Positions 29,588-40,100 of a DNA stretch of 61,924 bases are shown here, piece after piece. Position 1 is the first letter of the stretch, and every line of letters begins with the position of its first letter. The DNA comes from Candidatus Zhuqueibacterota bacterium (lineage in GTDB: Bacteria > Zhuqueibacterota > Zhuqueibacteria > Residuimicrobiales > Oceaniaggregativiventaceae), in assembly GCA_014728115.1 (NCBI GenBank), contig WJME01000277.1, forward strand, positions 1 to 61,924, given 5' to 3'. The translations under genes and the position numbers were made by a program. A model generated the notes under the pieces. That model had not been told where the DNA came from. It saw nothing but the letters and a program-made list of their open reading frames with translations, and ran no database searches.

Positions 29588-31055
29588 TCTTGACTCCTGA
29601 TGGCTTTAATTGTGTAGGCAAAATCGGCTTGTTTCGTCTAAAATCATACATGGATTGAATCTTGAGATCCAACAGATCCAGCTTGTAATTGACCAATGCG
29701 CTCACCAGATTATTCTGTTCTTCGGAAAGTTGGGTTTGATAGAGATTCAAATCCATACTCGTCAGATCGCCATTTCGATATCGCTCCAAATTGATCTCAT
29801 AGGTTAGCTGGGCATTGCGTACATTTTTTCGGGCAATATCGATTTGGAATTCCTGATTTTGCAAACTTCGATAGATCTGGCGAATATTGATGATGATCGA
29901 TTTTTTCTCTTCTTCCAATGACAGTTCAGCGCGTTCGATCGCGGCTGTTTGGGCTTTGATACGGGATTGATTGGCCCCCCAGTCAAAAAGAGGAATTTCA
30001 AGGCTGAAAGAAAACTGCTGATTGCGTGTTGGGGTTTCATAGATATCCGAAATTTCTTCGTCTGTTCCAAAGATCCCCAGAATAAATTCCATGTCTCCTT
30101 TGAATTCATTCTGGGCATCGATTTCCACAAGCCGAAACCGTGCACTTTTGATATTGATTTGTCTCTGCCGCAATTCCATGCGGGATGAGATTCCCGATTC
30201 TATGGCCTTTTCCAGATCCACCTCTACCGGTTGATGAGAGACATCGGCAGCGACATCGATGTTTTGAAATATCGAAAGCCCTAACAGTTGTTTGAATTGG
30301 TCGAGTGCATTCTGGTACAAAACCTCCTGGTTTTGTTTGGCTGATTCGCTGGAGGCCAAATTCAATTCTGCCTGATACAACTCTTCTTTTGCTGCCAGTC
30401 CGGCTTGAACCTTGTTGCTGATAATTTCATAACTCTTTTTTTGGTTTTCATACTCTTCACGGGCGATTTCCAAAGAGAGCTTTTTTTGATATGCATCATA
30501 GAATTGACGGGTGACCCTCAATTCCAGAGCCAACCGCTCGATGGCATAGTTCAGGGACTGATTCTCATAATCCAGTTGAAGCTGCTTGACAGCCAATTTG
30601 GTGCGATTATAGGTAAAGAGCGGCTGACGGTAACTCAGATAAACATTATTGCTGAATGATTGTTTCTGTTCGTTTTGAAACTCGCTATAGGTGTCCTGCC
30701 ATTGTAATCGATTGATGAATGAGAGGGTGCCATCGGTCCAATACAATGGCTGGTCTATAGCAAAGGTGCCATAGGATGTTTTGGTTTCATTGGTGTTATA
30801 GGTGTTGAAAAAGGTGTTGAATTGGCGGTCCCTGCGAAAGGAAAAGGGGGTCAACTGGAGTCTGAAACTCGATTTCAGCGATGCTTGTTGTGCATCCAGG
30901 TTATCGCGGCTTTGCTGGAGTGAGAGTTGCGCTGTCAGGATATTGGGACTGTTTTGAAATGCCATTTCCAGCGCTTCATCCAGAGTAAGAAGCAATTTGT
31001 CCTGGGCTATGCACAACGAAGCTAAAACAGTCAGTGTTATCAAGGTGGTTTTCAT
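29577..31055 (-). CDS. TolC-like outer membrane efflux protein
   Basis: A 492-aa protein with a signal peptide (cleaved near ASLCIAQ) and two outer-membrane-efflux-protein repeats, each with long coiled-coil helices (LTLDEALEMAFQNSP..., about 25-230; then about 265-460, ending NGDLTSMDLNLYQTQLSEEQNNL). It forms the exit channel for the RND/adaptor pump encoded next. It begins 13 bp after the preceding permease gene ends, and its stop overlaps the adaptor start. Confidence 0.94.
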   Translation of the reverse strand: MKTTLITLTVLASLCIAQDKLLLTLDEALEMAFQNSPNILTAQLSLQQSRDNLDAQQASLKSSFRLQLTPFSFRRDRQFNTFFNTYNTNETKTSYGTFAIDQPLYWTDGTLSFINRLQWQDTYSEFQNEQKQSFSNNVYLSYRQPLFTYNRTKLAVKQLQLDYENQSLNYAIERLALELRVTRQFYDAYQKKLSLEIAREEYENQKKSYEIISNKVQAGLAAKEELYQAELNLASSESAKQNQEVLYQNALDQFKQLLGLSIFQNIDVAADVSHQPVEVDLEKAIESGISSRMELRQRQINIKSARFRLVEIDAQNEFKGDMEFILGIFGTDEEISDIYETPTRNQQFSFSLEIPLFDWGANQSRIKAQTAAIERAELSLEEEKKSIIINIRQIYRSLQNQEFQIDIARKNVRNAQLTYEINLERYRNGDLTSMDLNLYQTQLSEEQNNLVSALVNYKLDLLDLKIQSMYDFRRNKPILPTQLKPSGVKSEN

Positions 31056-31068
31056 GATTGGATTCCGC

Positions 31069-34000
31069 TTAAAGTTTTACCCATTTGATCGCATCTGCAT
31101 AAACGATTTCGCCATCTGATTGGTCTGTCAGTTCTACAATAGCTTTATCTGTGAAATAAAAGGTCCCGATCAGAGCCCAACCAGGTTCCTCTGCGCTGAA
31201 ATCGACGACGACTTTTTCCTCACCATCCGCATGGTGGACAATAAAATGGTGTTCGCCGAGCATCGATTCATTGCGACGACGACCTCTGCCAAACGGTCTG
31301 TTCAGGGCCTGTACAAGGACGCGTATCTGATACTGACCGCTCTCGGGTACAGCGGTCTGCCATTGGACACGTTTGTCGCCGTCGCCGGGGCGGATATAAA
31401 ACGCAGAATGAATATAGGTGCCATAAAAGTGGGGCAAAAGGGTTTCGGTCCACTCTGCCGGAGGATGCCAGAATCGAAATCGTTTATAAGGCAGCTCATC
31501 GCGATCATCTTGATTATGTACCAGTCTTTGCATAAAATTCTTTTCACCCTGACTGGTTATTTTAAATCCTTTATCTATATTATCAACAACAATTTCATCC
31601 GGGTGGTGCAGCTCTATGGGTTCATTTATGATTTTTTCGCCGTTAAAGGGAATGGCTTTTTTGTCCAGCTCGAAATCCAGAAATGTATGTGACAGGATGA
31701 CGGGCAGATTTCTGGAAACCATGGTGTTGATGTTCAGAACCCGTGCTTCTGTGTTCAATACCATACCGATTCGTTTTTGCTGATTGGGTTCGAGTCGGAT
31801 AAGGAGATCGGGTTCAGAGGTCTCGTTTTCATTGACACGCCCAAACCGTCCTGGCCCGCGCCGCCCTCCCTGACGAATATGAACTTTGGCCACTCCGGGT
31901 ACGGATTCCGGATTTGCCAGGGTGAAAAGAACCTGAAAACGCTCACGATCGCCATCCAGCACTTTATAGCTTTTGGGATCCAGGAACACAAATCCCGGGA
32001 CTGTGGATTGATTTTGCCATTGATCCAGCCCCGCGGAAAGCTCGATTTCGCTGTCGCCAAACAGCGCATCGAAATTTTGCAAAGGGATGGTTTTGAATCG
32101 ATGTGATGCGAGTAAATCACTCGTGCGCTTTTCGAATGTATCGACCCCCATGGTTAAAGCCAGCAATGTGAAAAGCTGGTCACCCTTGATGTCCAGGGTG
32201 GTCTGGGCCAATTTTGGTTCGTCATTCTGATTCAAGATTTCGATCAGGGATTTTTGCTGGAGAGCAATAGCTGCTTCTTCTTCCATGGTTACCTGCCGAA
32301 ACAAGTGTGAATTGGGCCCTTGAAATGATTCTGTTGTCTTTTTTTTATAGAATCCCTCAAATGCCGGATCAAATACAGGAAATTCGGAGGATTCGAATTC
32401 GTATACCAGAGAATAGTATAAAGGAAATACCGTATAGTCCGGAACCACCTTTTCCAGCTGATCGCCGAAAAACTGCCATTGATTTCTGCCGGTCAAGGTA
32501 AAATCGATAAATTGCCGAAATGCTCTGGCCTGTTTTTCAGTGTCAGTGATGACCTGATTGCTTCGTTCCTGGCGCCGGTCCATGAAACGCAAGGTGCTGT
32601 TAAAATCGGCTCCACGCCATATCGCACCGTTTTCCGGTGCAAAAATCATTTCCGGTTGCTGGGTGGCCCAATCCAGGGTGCCCAGGTGTGAAAAGGCAGA
32701 AAACTGTATTGGGACTTCTACCAGGGTGAAACGTTTGAACGGATAATCGAGCCCCAGCTTGAGTTCATAGGATTGTCTGGCATCCCGGATCACCGAAGCC
32801 AGTGTATCGCTGACCGAAGATAAGTATTGCTCAAAATAATCGTGCTCTGGCAGAGAATAGAGCGAATAGGTCACATTATCGGTTTCGATGGAGCGCCTTT
32901 TAAAGTGGCCGATGACAAGCGAGATACGAGGGAGCGGGGTATCCGGATGAAAGCGAATCCGGTCGTCAGCCAACTGTTCCGGTTCACCTTGAGAGACCGC
33001 GGTGAGCTCGGGACGGGTTTTTACGGTCAACTCGAACTGGCTGAATCGCATGGCCGACTGGGGGGGCAAAACAGTATAACGGGTTGGAGCGGGTTCAGGA
33101 TACCATTGATTTTCAGAGGTCAGCAGGACAAAATCGGGCCTTACAAAGCTCATGGCCTTTTCGATATTGTAGAGCCAGATACGAAAAGGCTCTTGCCATT
33201 GCGATTCTGCAATGTCGCTATAGCTCGCCTGCTCATTGATGGTGCCATGATAGACAAACTCTACATCGAGTGACCCGCCGGGCTGCAGTGCAGGATCCAG
33301 AGGAACCTGAATCAGATTACCCTTTCGTTTTGCCTTGGCCACGAGACCGCTGACGCTCAGGCTGTCGAGCAAAAGTCCCGGATTGAGAGTGAACCAGGCT
33401 TCCTGCAAGGCAGAAGAGTGGGAATTGGACACCGAGACCCTGGTTCGTGCCGAAAATTGGTCTCCCTGGTGATGCCATTCGATTTGAACCTTTTCGCTCG
33501 TGACATTGTCATGATTCTGAATCGCCAAGAGATTCTGTTCCAGCTCGGCACGCAGTTTTTGTCCTTGCGTAAAATAAGAATAATAGGAATAACCGCTGGC
33601 AATTCCAGCAAGGATGAACGCGATACCCAGCACCAGGGACAGGCTGCGACCGAAACGGGTCTGCGGCATACGTGGCAATGACCATATGGTGAGGAAAATC
33701 AATCCCATGGCCAGAAACAGGTACATGCCGCGGTGCAAAAGAATCAAATTCAGGTTTGCAAAGCCGGTGATATCCGACCAGACCATTGGCAGGTAAAAGC
33801 CGATATAGTCGAAAATATAGTGAGCTTTGGGTCCGAGGAAAAACAGCACAAGCGCTGCATAACCCAGCAGAATCAGAAAAGCAATCGCCTGATTGCACAC
33901 CAGACGCATGACAAAATAAGACAATCCACAGATAAACAGCAGACCGGGAACACTCTGGAGCAAAGGGTACAGGACATATAAAAGAGGTTTGAACGGCTGG

Positions 34001-34416
34001 GAAGAAAAAAAGATTTGAATGACAGCGGGAATAGCCATCACCAGCAAGCCAAAGAAGGCAAACACCCATACGAGTCCGAGTGTCTTGCCCAACACATAAT
34101 CGGCATTGCTCAACGATCGCATGTAAACGACCTGTGTGGTGTCGAGTTTTTTATCCCGTTTGAGAAAATCGATAGCCAAAAAGACAGCGATGAATGAAAC
34201 GGCCAGGTTAAAAAAGATTGCATTGATATAGGGCGCATAGGAAGGGATGGCCTGAAATATCCAGGGGGAAAAAGGAAACAGGGTGGTAAAAAAATCAGCG
34301 TTAAAGATACCAAGAATCAGCAAAGTGAGCAGCGCAAAAATACGAAAAAACCAGCTCCGCCAAAGGGTCAGGGCTTCATAACGGGCAATTGTCCATAGAG
34401 TGACAAACGATACCAT
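31069..34416 (-). CDS. ABC-2 permease fused to M1-peptidase-like and golvesin-C-like domains
   Basis: A 1,115-aa protein of three parts. Residues 1 to about 290 hold seven or eight membrane helices of an ABC-2 permease. From about 300 to 800 is an extracytoplasmic region resembling M1 aminopeptidases (a beta domain, then FTLVEVPIQF and PEMIFAPENG at the place where the substrate site would be), but I find no HEXXH zinc motif, so it is probably not an active peptidase. The last ~85 residues (YQIRVLVQA, FIVHHADGEEK, GWALIGTFYF, YADAIKW) match the golvesin C-terminal-like/Xly domain pattern, normally found on secreted enzymes. It sits 9 bp after its ATPase gene with AGGT before the ATG. Fusions of ABC permease to M1-like domains are known; the golvesin-like tail is new to me. 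Confidence 0.8.
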   Translation of the reverse strand: MVSFVTLWTIARYEALTLWRSWFFRIFALLTLLILGIFNADFFTTLFPFSPWIFQAIPSYAPYINAIFFNLAVSFIAVFLAIDFLKRDKKLDTTQVVYMRSLSNADYVLGKTLGLVWVFAFFGLLVMAIPAVIQIFFSSQPFKPLLYVLYPLLQSVPGLLFICGLSYFVMRLVCNQAIAFLILLGYAALVLFFLGPKAHYIFDYIGFYLPMVWSDITGFANLNLILLHRGMYLFLAMGLIFLTIWSLPRMPQTRFGRSLSLVLGIAFILAGIASGYSYYSYFTQGQKLRAELEQNLLAIQNHDNVTSEKVQIEWHHQGDQFSARTRVSVSNSHSSALQEAWFTLNPGLLLDSLSVSGLVAKAKRKGNLIQVPLDPALQPGGSLDVEFVYHGTINEQASYSDIAESQWQEPFRIWLYNIEKAMSFVRPDFVLLTSENQWYPEPAPTRYTVLPPQSAMRFSQFELTVKTRPELTAVSQGEPEQLADDRIRFHPDTPLPRISLVIGHFKRRSIETDNVTYSLYSLPEHDYFEQYLSSVSDTLASVIRDARQSYELKLGLDYPFKRFTLVEVPIQFSAFSHLGTLDWATQQPEMIFAPENGAIWRGADFNSTLRFMDRRQERSNQVITDTEKQARAFRQFIDFTLTGRNQWQFFGDQLEKVVPDYTVFPLYYSLVYEFESSEFPVFDPAFEGFYKKKTTESFQGPNSHLFRQVTMEEEAAIALQQKSLIEILNQNDEPKLAQTTLDIKGDQLFTLLALTMGVDTFEKRTSDLLASHRFKTIPLQNFDALFGDSEIELSAGLDQWQNQSTVPGFVFLDPKSYKVLDGDRERFQVLFTLANPESVPGVAKVHIRQGGRRGPGRFGRVNENETSEPDLLIRLEPNQQKRIGMVLNTEARVLNINTMVSRNLPVILSHTFLDFELDKKAIPFNGEKIINEPIELHHPDEIVVDNIDKGFKITSQGEKNFMQRLVHNQDDRDELPYKRFRFWHPPAEWTETLLPHFYGTYIHSAFYIRPGDGDKRVQWQTAVPESGQYQIRVLVQALNRPFGRGRRRNESMLGEHHFIVHHADGEEKVVVDFSAEEPGWALIGTFYFTDKAIVELTDQSDGEIVYADAIKWVKL

Positions 34417-34425
34417 AGCGATACC

Positions 34426-35346
34426 TCAAGAGTTAGCACGGTTGATATTGAAAGCGTGATGTGCCTGCGTTTTAGCAGCTTGTTCGACAAAATAGACATA
34501 TGCGTGTTCAAGGTTGGGTTCTATCGCTTTTGCCTTGTAATCACTGATTTGGTCGGCAACGATTTCTACATCATAACCCCCCTGGCCGGGGATCGTGGAA
34601 ATGACCGGGTATCGATTTTTGAGATTTTCGAGATCCTGATCCAGAGCATTGATTTTCCATACATGGCCGCGGGCTTGTTCGAGCAGTTGTTGGGGCGGAC
34701 CTTGAAACGCGACGCTGCCATCCAATAACAATGCCATATTTGTGCACGTGCTGCTAATATCGCCAACGATATGGGTAGATAAAATAATGATCATTTCTTT
34801 CTGGCCGAGTTCTGCCAGCAGATTGCGAAAGCGGATACGCTCTTCGGGGTCGAGACCGGTCGTGGGCTCATCAACGATAACGATTTTTGGAGTACCGATC
34901 AATGCCTGGGCGATGCCGAGCCGTCGTTTCATACCGCCGGAGAGCTTGTTGGCCTGGCGAGTACGCACTTCATAAAGGCCGACCCGTTCCAACATGTCTG
35001 CAACAGCCTTTTTTCGTTCCCGGCTATGATGCATTCCTGCAAGAGAGGCGCAATATTCCAGGAATTCAAAAGTTGTGAGCTTGGAAAACAGAGAAAAATC
35101 CTGAGGCAGGTAGCCCAAAAGCGCGCGAATCTCTTTGCGATGCGTCTGCAAATTTTGTCCATCGACCAAAATTTCACCCTTTGATGCTTTGAGCAGCGTA
35201 ACCAGAATCCGCATCAACGTTGTTTTTCCGGCGCCATTGGGGCCTAGCAGACCAAACATTCCGCTTTCAATGGTCAGATTGATGTCCTTTAGGGCTCGAT
35301 TCCCGTTGGGATAGATCTTTTCAAGATTGCTGATTTTAATATCCAT
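34426..35346 (-). CDS. ABC transporter ATP-binding protein
   Basis: A 306-aa ATPase, first gene of the export operon. Motifs in order: A-loop Y in LEKIYPNGN, Walker A GPNGAGKTT, Q-loop LPQDF, signature LSGGMKRR, Walker B IVIVDEPTTGLDP and the H-loop STHIV. A ~70-residue C-terminal extension follows (from about 230), as in drug/peptide-type exporters. It drives the permease encoded 9 bp downstream. It is a near relative of the ATPase domain fused to the RND pump (for example GMFGLLGPNGAGKTTLMRI and RIRFRNLL are in both), which points to duplication within the operon. Confidence 0.95.
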   Translation of the reverse strand: MDIKISNLEKIYPNGNRALKDINLTIESGMFGLLGPNGAGKTTLMRILVTLLKASKGEILVDGQNLQTHRKEIRALLGYLPQDFSLFSKLTTFEFLEYCASLAGMHHSRERKKAVADMLERVGLYEVRTRQANKLSGGMKRRLGIAQALIGTPKIVIVDEPTTGLDPEERIRFRNLLAELGQKEMIIILSTHIVGDISSTCTNMALLLDGSVAFQGPPQQLLEQARGHVWKINALDQDLENLKNRYPVISTIPGQGGYDVEIVADQISDYKAKAIEPNLEHAYVYFVEQAAKTQAHHAFNINRANS

Positions 35347-35360
35347 TCGTGTTCCCGGTT

Positions 35361-35388
35361 TTTATATTGGACAATCTGATTGTGGCAA
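35361..35388 (-). promoter_or_regulatory. Probable promoter of the ABC/RND export operon
   Basis: On the minus strand TTGCCA (35388-35383) and TATAAA (35366-35361) are 16 bases apart, ending 15 bases before the ATPase start codon. The leader would be only about 8 bases. Position and spacing fit; no activator or repressor site is evident. Confidence 0.4.
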
Positions 35389-35464
35389 TGTTTTCGAGAT
35401 TCCCCGGCATGGAGGGGATTTTATACTCTGTCTCTGATGGATGAACGAGTCAACGGCTCATGAT

Positions 35465-36910
35465 TCAAGCCATCTCTTCCCGCAGGCAGTCCTGAATGTC
35501 TTGCCAGGCCATCTGTACATGAGAGGGCAGAGTATGGATATTGCCGATGGCCATGCGAAGAACAAAATTGCCTTGCAAAGAGGTGTGTGAAAGATAAAGT
35601 TTACGCGATGCATTGATACGGTCCAGCAACCGCTTGTTCAATGTGTTGAGTCGCTCTTGCTCATCCCATCCAGAGGGATGAGCTCTAAAACAGAGTGTAC
35701 TGAATGGGGTGGGAGCGAGGCGCTCAAACAAAGGATGCTCATCGATTTTCAGGGCCAGTTCCTGAGCCATATCAATGCTTTTTTTAATGCGTTCTGCCAA
35801 TCCTTTTTGACCGAAATACTTTATGGTGAACCACAATTTGAGTGCTCTGAATCGGCGTCCCAGCTGGATTCCATAATCCATGAGATTCTCTACCTGGTCG
35901 TCTTCATTGGTGCGAAGATACTCGGGGATCAGGCTGAATGCCTGTTTCAGGATATGAGGTTTGCGGGTATAAAAGGCGCTGGCATCAATAGGGACGAACA
36001 ACCATTTGTGAGGGTTGAACACGATCGAATCCGCGCGATCACAGCCATCGAGCACATGCCGGAATTCCGGAATGATTGCCGGAGAGCCTCCATAGGCTGC
36101 ATCGACATGCAGCCACAAGTTGTGCTTTTCGCACACAGGGACGATCTCGGGAACAGGGTCGATACTGGTCGTTGACGTTGTTCCGACCGTCGCGACCACA
36201 CAAAAAGGCTTGAAACCGTTTCGAATATCCAGTTCAATCGCCTGGTCCAGGGCCTGGGGTTGCATTCGAAAGCGATCATCCACGGGAATTTTGCGAACGT
36301 GTTTGGAGCCGATCCCGAGGGTAATGGCTGCTTTTTCGACAGAAGAGTGAGCATGCTCTGAGGTATAGAGCGTCAACCTGGGGGCATCGCTCATACCGTT
36401 CTCTCTGATTCCCAGATTCAACTCTTCGCGTGCTGCAGCCAGGGCATGTAATGTGCTGACCGATGCCGTGTCATACAGAATTCCCCAAAACTCTTGTGGC
36501 AACCCCAGCATCTGGCGCATCCATTGCATTACCTGTTGTTCGAGTTCTGTGGCAGAGGGACAGGTTTTCCAGAGCATGGCATTGACATTAAAGGCTGCGC
36601 TCAATAATTCACCAAGAATCGCCGGCGCACTGCTGGAAATCGAAAAATAGGCAAAAAACCGTGGATGGTTCCAGTGGGTCATCCCAGGCATGATCAACGT
36701 TTCGATATCGTCGATCAACTTGAGCATGGATTCACCCTCTGCAGGCGCACCATCCTCCAGATTGCGGCGTATACTCCCGGGCTCGATGTCCGGTAAAACC
36801 GGACATTCGTCCAGAGTCTCAAAATGGTTTGTGAGCCAATCGATGAGCTTGATTGCTGCCTGACGGAATTCCTGCGGGGAGGCATCCCCCCCTTTGTGAG
36901 TAGAGTGCAC
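35465..36910 (-). CDS. PLP-dependent decarboxylase, aromatic-L-amino-acid decarboxylase-like
   Basis: A 481-aa group II pyridoxal-phosphate decarboxylase. The N-terminus (ASPQEFRQAAIKLIDWL) and MTHWNHPRFFAYF are typical of the aromatic amino acid (DOPA/tyrosine/tryptophan) branch; the active-site lysine is K302 in FNPHKWLF, with HVDAAYGG upstream carrying the Asp that contacts the pyridine nitrogen. The product would be an aromatic amine and CO2; substrate cannot be told apart within this branch. The start is GTG 36910 with a poor ribosome-binding site, but the N-terminus fits the family at that point. It is upstream of the export operon with a 118-bp gap, on the same strand; a link to that operon is possible but unproven. 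Confidence 0.9.
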   Translation of the reverse strand: MHSTHKGGDASPQEFRQAAIKLIDWLTNHFETLDECPVLPDIEPGSIRRNLEDGAPAEGESMLKLIDDIETLIMPGMTHWNHPRFFAYFSISSSAPAILGELLSAAFNVNAMLWKTCPSATELEQQVMQWMRQMLGLPQEFWGILYDTASVSTLHALAAAREELNLGIRENGMSDAPRLTLYTSEHAHSSVEKAAITLGIGSKHVRKIPVDDRFRMQPQALDQAIELDIRNGFKPFCVVATVGTTSTTSIDPVPEIVPVCEKHNLWLHVDAAYGGSPAIIPEFRHVLDGCDRADSIVFNPHKWLFVPIDASAFYTRKPHILKQAFSLIPEYLRTNEDDQVENLMDYGIQLGRRFRALKLWFTIKYFGQKGLAERIKKSIDMAQELALKIDEHPLFERLAPTPFSTLCFRAHPSGWDEQERLNTLNKRLLDRINASRKLYLSHTSLQGNFVLRMAIGNIHTLPSHVQMAWQDIQDCLREEMA

Positions 36911-37191
36911 GGGTCACCACGATATTAGGTTTGTTTTGTCAGTATGATTCACACCCTTACAGACGGAATCCTTTTCGCAATGTTCCATAAAAAATTGAAT
37001 CAAACGCCATCATCAGCATAAAAAAATCAGGGATATCCGTATTGACTCCTGTAGCGGGGTGTCTGAGTTTCAGTGTTTTTTTAAATGATATAATCTTAAC
37101 TTCAAAGGCATAACGAATATAGAACTCAAATCCAGCTATTCTCTTCAAGGCGTTGGTTCTCTGGTGTTGATGAACGTTAGATCAATGCAAG

Positions 37192-40100
37192 TTAGCTAAA
37201 GAGTAATTCGATATCCTTGCGTGTCAGGGATTTTAGAAATCCCTTATCTGTGGTGATCAGATTGCTCACCAACTGTTTTTTACGATTCTGAAGATCGAGC
37301 ATTTTTTCTTCAACCGTTTCCCGTGTGATCAGACGATAGACAAACACATTTCGCTCCTGGCCTATCCTGTGTGCCCGATCCATTGCCTGGGTTTCCACGG
37401 CAGGATTCCACCATGGATCGAACAAAATGACATAGTCAGCTGCGGTCAGATTCAGACCGGTTCCGCCGGCTTTGAGACTGATGAGAAAGAGCTTGATATC
37501 CGGATTTTCCTGAAACCTGTGCACATTTTTTTCCCGTTCAACGGTATGGCCATCCAGGTATTCATAGGCAATTCCCTGTTTGTCCAGATGCGACCGAATG
37601 ATTTTCAGCATCCTGACAAACTGAGAGAATATGAGGACTTTGTGATTTTCCGCCAAAATCTCTTCAATCTGTTCTTTGAGATGGATGAATTTTCCCGAGT
37701 CCTCGGTGACACCCGGATCGATCAGGGCCGAATGGCACGCGATTTGTCGCAGTTTTACCAAGCCTTCCAAAACATTCATCCTGGCCCGGTCCATTCCTTG
37801 TTCGTCAATTTTATTCAGAACCAAAGACCGGTAATGATCTTTCCACTTGGCATAAATCGCTTCCTGTTTGGGCGTCATTGAGATCTGAATGGTTTGCTCG
37901 ATCTTGTCGGGCAGGTCTGTGGCGACTTTTTCTTTTGTACGTCTCAGGATAAACGGAAAAACCAAGCGGCGCAGGAGCACAAGCGTCTCCTGATCTTCGT
38001 CTTTTTCAACAGGAGCGATAAATGCTCGCTTAAAGTAGGGCAGGCTGCCCAATAGGCCGGGATTGAGGAATGCAAATTGTGACCATAATTCCTGGGTGTT
38101 ATTTTCTATGGGCGTGCCAGTCAGGGCCAGTTTATAATCGCTTTTAAGCAAACGTGAAGCTTTGGCTGTTTGCGAGGAAGGATTTTTGATTTTGTGCGAT
38201 TCGTCCAGGATAATATAATAAAAGTGTTTCTCGCGCAAGAAACTGATATCTCGGCGCATAATGCCATAGGTGGTCAGGATGATATCATAATCGTGCAAAT
38301 GATCCAGGGGTCGTGACCGGTCGATGCCCACATGGGCCAATACGTTGAGCTCGGGAGCGAATTTTTGAACTTCTTCCTGCCAATTAAAGACGACCGAAGT
38401 CGGACAGACAATAAGACTGGTTCTCTGATTTCCACTCATCTTGGCACGCAACAGAATGGCCAAAGCCTGCAAGGTTTTACCCAGGCCCATATCATCGGCC
38501 AGGCACCCACCGAATTTATAGTTTTGCAAAAAGACCAGCCAGTCATAGCCCGATTTTTGATAGGGCCGCATGACGGTTTGCATGGTTTGCGGTAATTCTT
38601 GGGATTCAATGCCCTGGAATTTTTTCATACGTTCGATCCGTTCCCGGAACGGTTCATCCAGCTGCACATTTTCTGCTTGTTCGTGCAAGATATCGATCAG
38701 TGTGAGATGGTGATGGGATACTCTGAGAGACTGATCGTTTAGCTGGCCGATATAAAAAAGATGTCGGAACTTTTTCAACCAATCAGTGGGTAACATGGCA
38801 AGACTGCCATCATTCAGTTTTACGTACTTTTGCTGATTTTTCACTGCCCGGCGGATATCCCTGAGTGGAATCTGGAAACCATCGATAACGATCTTTAAAT
38901 TGAGGTCAAACCAGTCGATCTCGGTAGTGACATCCAGTTCGATCTTGGGCGTGCCTGTGCGGATGCGAAAAGACTTTAGCTTGTCCAATCCTTCAATGTT
39001 GTATCCGTTTCCCATAAACGCCGACAAATTTTTATAAAGCCAGTTCGCTGCCTTGTTTGCAGGAATTTCAAAGCCGTTATCTTTGCTTTTGATCAGACCT
39101 GTTGCCACCAATGTTTCTGCAGCTTGTTCCTCTGCATTCAGGTCCCGATGGACCTTGATCCACTTGTCTGAGCCATTTTCCCTGAACAGCAGGCGCGGAA
39201 AGGGGTTGTCATAGTCGATTGCACGGCTGTGATAGAGGAATTTGATATAGATTTTCAGGGCTTTTTTATTTTCTCTGAATACGAGTCGTTGATGTTTTAT
39301 TTGAGTGATGGTTTTGATCTCGATATCATCGGGAAGCGCAAAATCTTGCTCTGCAGCCAGTTTGGGCCATCTGGTTTGAAAGAATTCATCGAGTTCATTT
39401 TTGGGGATTTCTATGGCAATCCGGTCCTGGGTAAAAGGCAAAAGAAATTTTACCTCATTGATATTTTTTACCCGGATCAGCTGGTGTTCAAAAAACAGCC
39501 ATATGGGATCTGTCGTGAGAATCCGAAAGCGCGGATTGAGTTTGATTTCCTGATTGTTAAACTTTACAATGGGGACCAGCTCATAGCGGTCCTCTTTATC
39601 CGTATATTGAAAATGTATCTCTGCATCGAATGGGGCGAAGGAGATGCTTTCGCCTATCATGTCACCGGCATCCATATAAAGTTCACGTGAATAAAGATGA
39701 TCAAATAGGTATCCGCTGCTGATGCCATACTTGTAATAGTACGGACGATAATCGACATGACGGGTTTGGTTGTACCACGGTTCCGGGTGTTCTCTGAAAT
39801 TCAGCCGGTTCAAAGAGGCAATGACCACAAGATCATCCGGAGTATAAAAGACATCGCTTCCCTCGCTATCGAACTGGCCGATATTGGTCAGCCGGCCCAG
39901 TTCGCCGGTTTTTTTGATATAGGCTCTTTTTGGCGCAATGGACCACTCTTCCGCATCAAATGAAAAAAGATACACGATACGCCACCGGGGTGTTTCTTCG
40001 CCGGGAGGTTTCCGAAGGGATGGCATGTGTTGGGTAATATTGTCAAAAAATTCACGCCAGTCCGGATGCTCTTGTTTGTAGACAAGATCGTCTTCATGGT

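Noticed and set aside
36957..37148. 63-codon minus-strand open frame between the decarboxylase and the SNF2 gene
   Set aside because: No ribosome-binding site and no recognised pattern. It could be a degraded gene end, but nothing supports calling it. The 36911-37191 gap otherwise holds nothing I can name.
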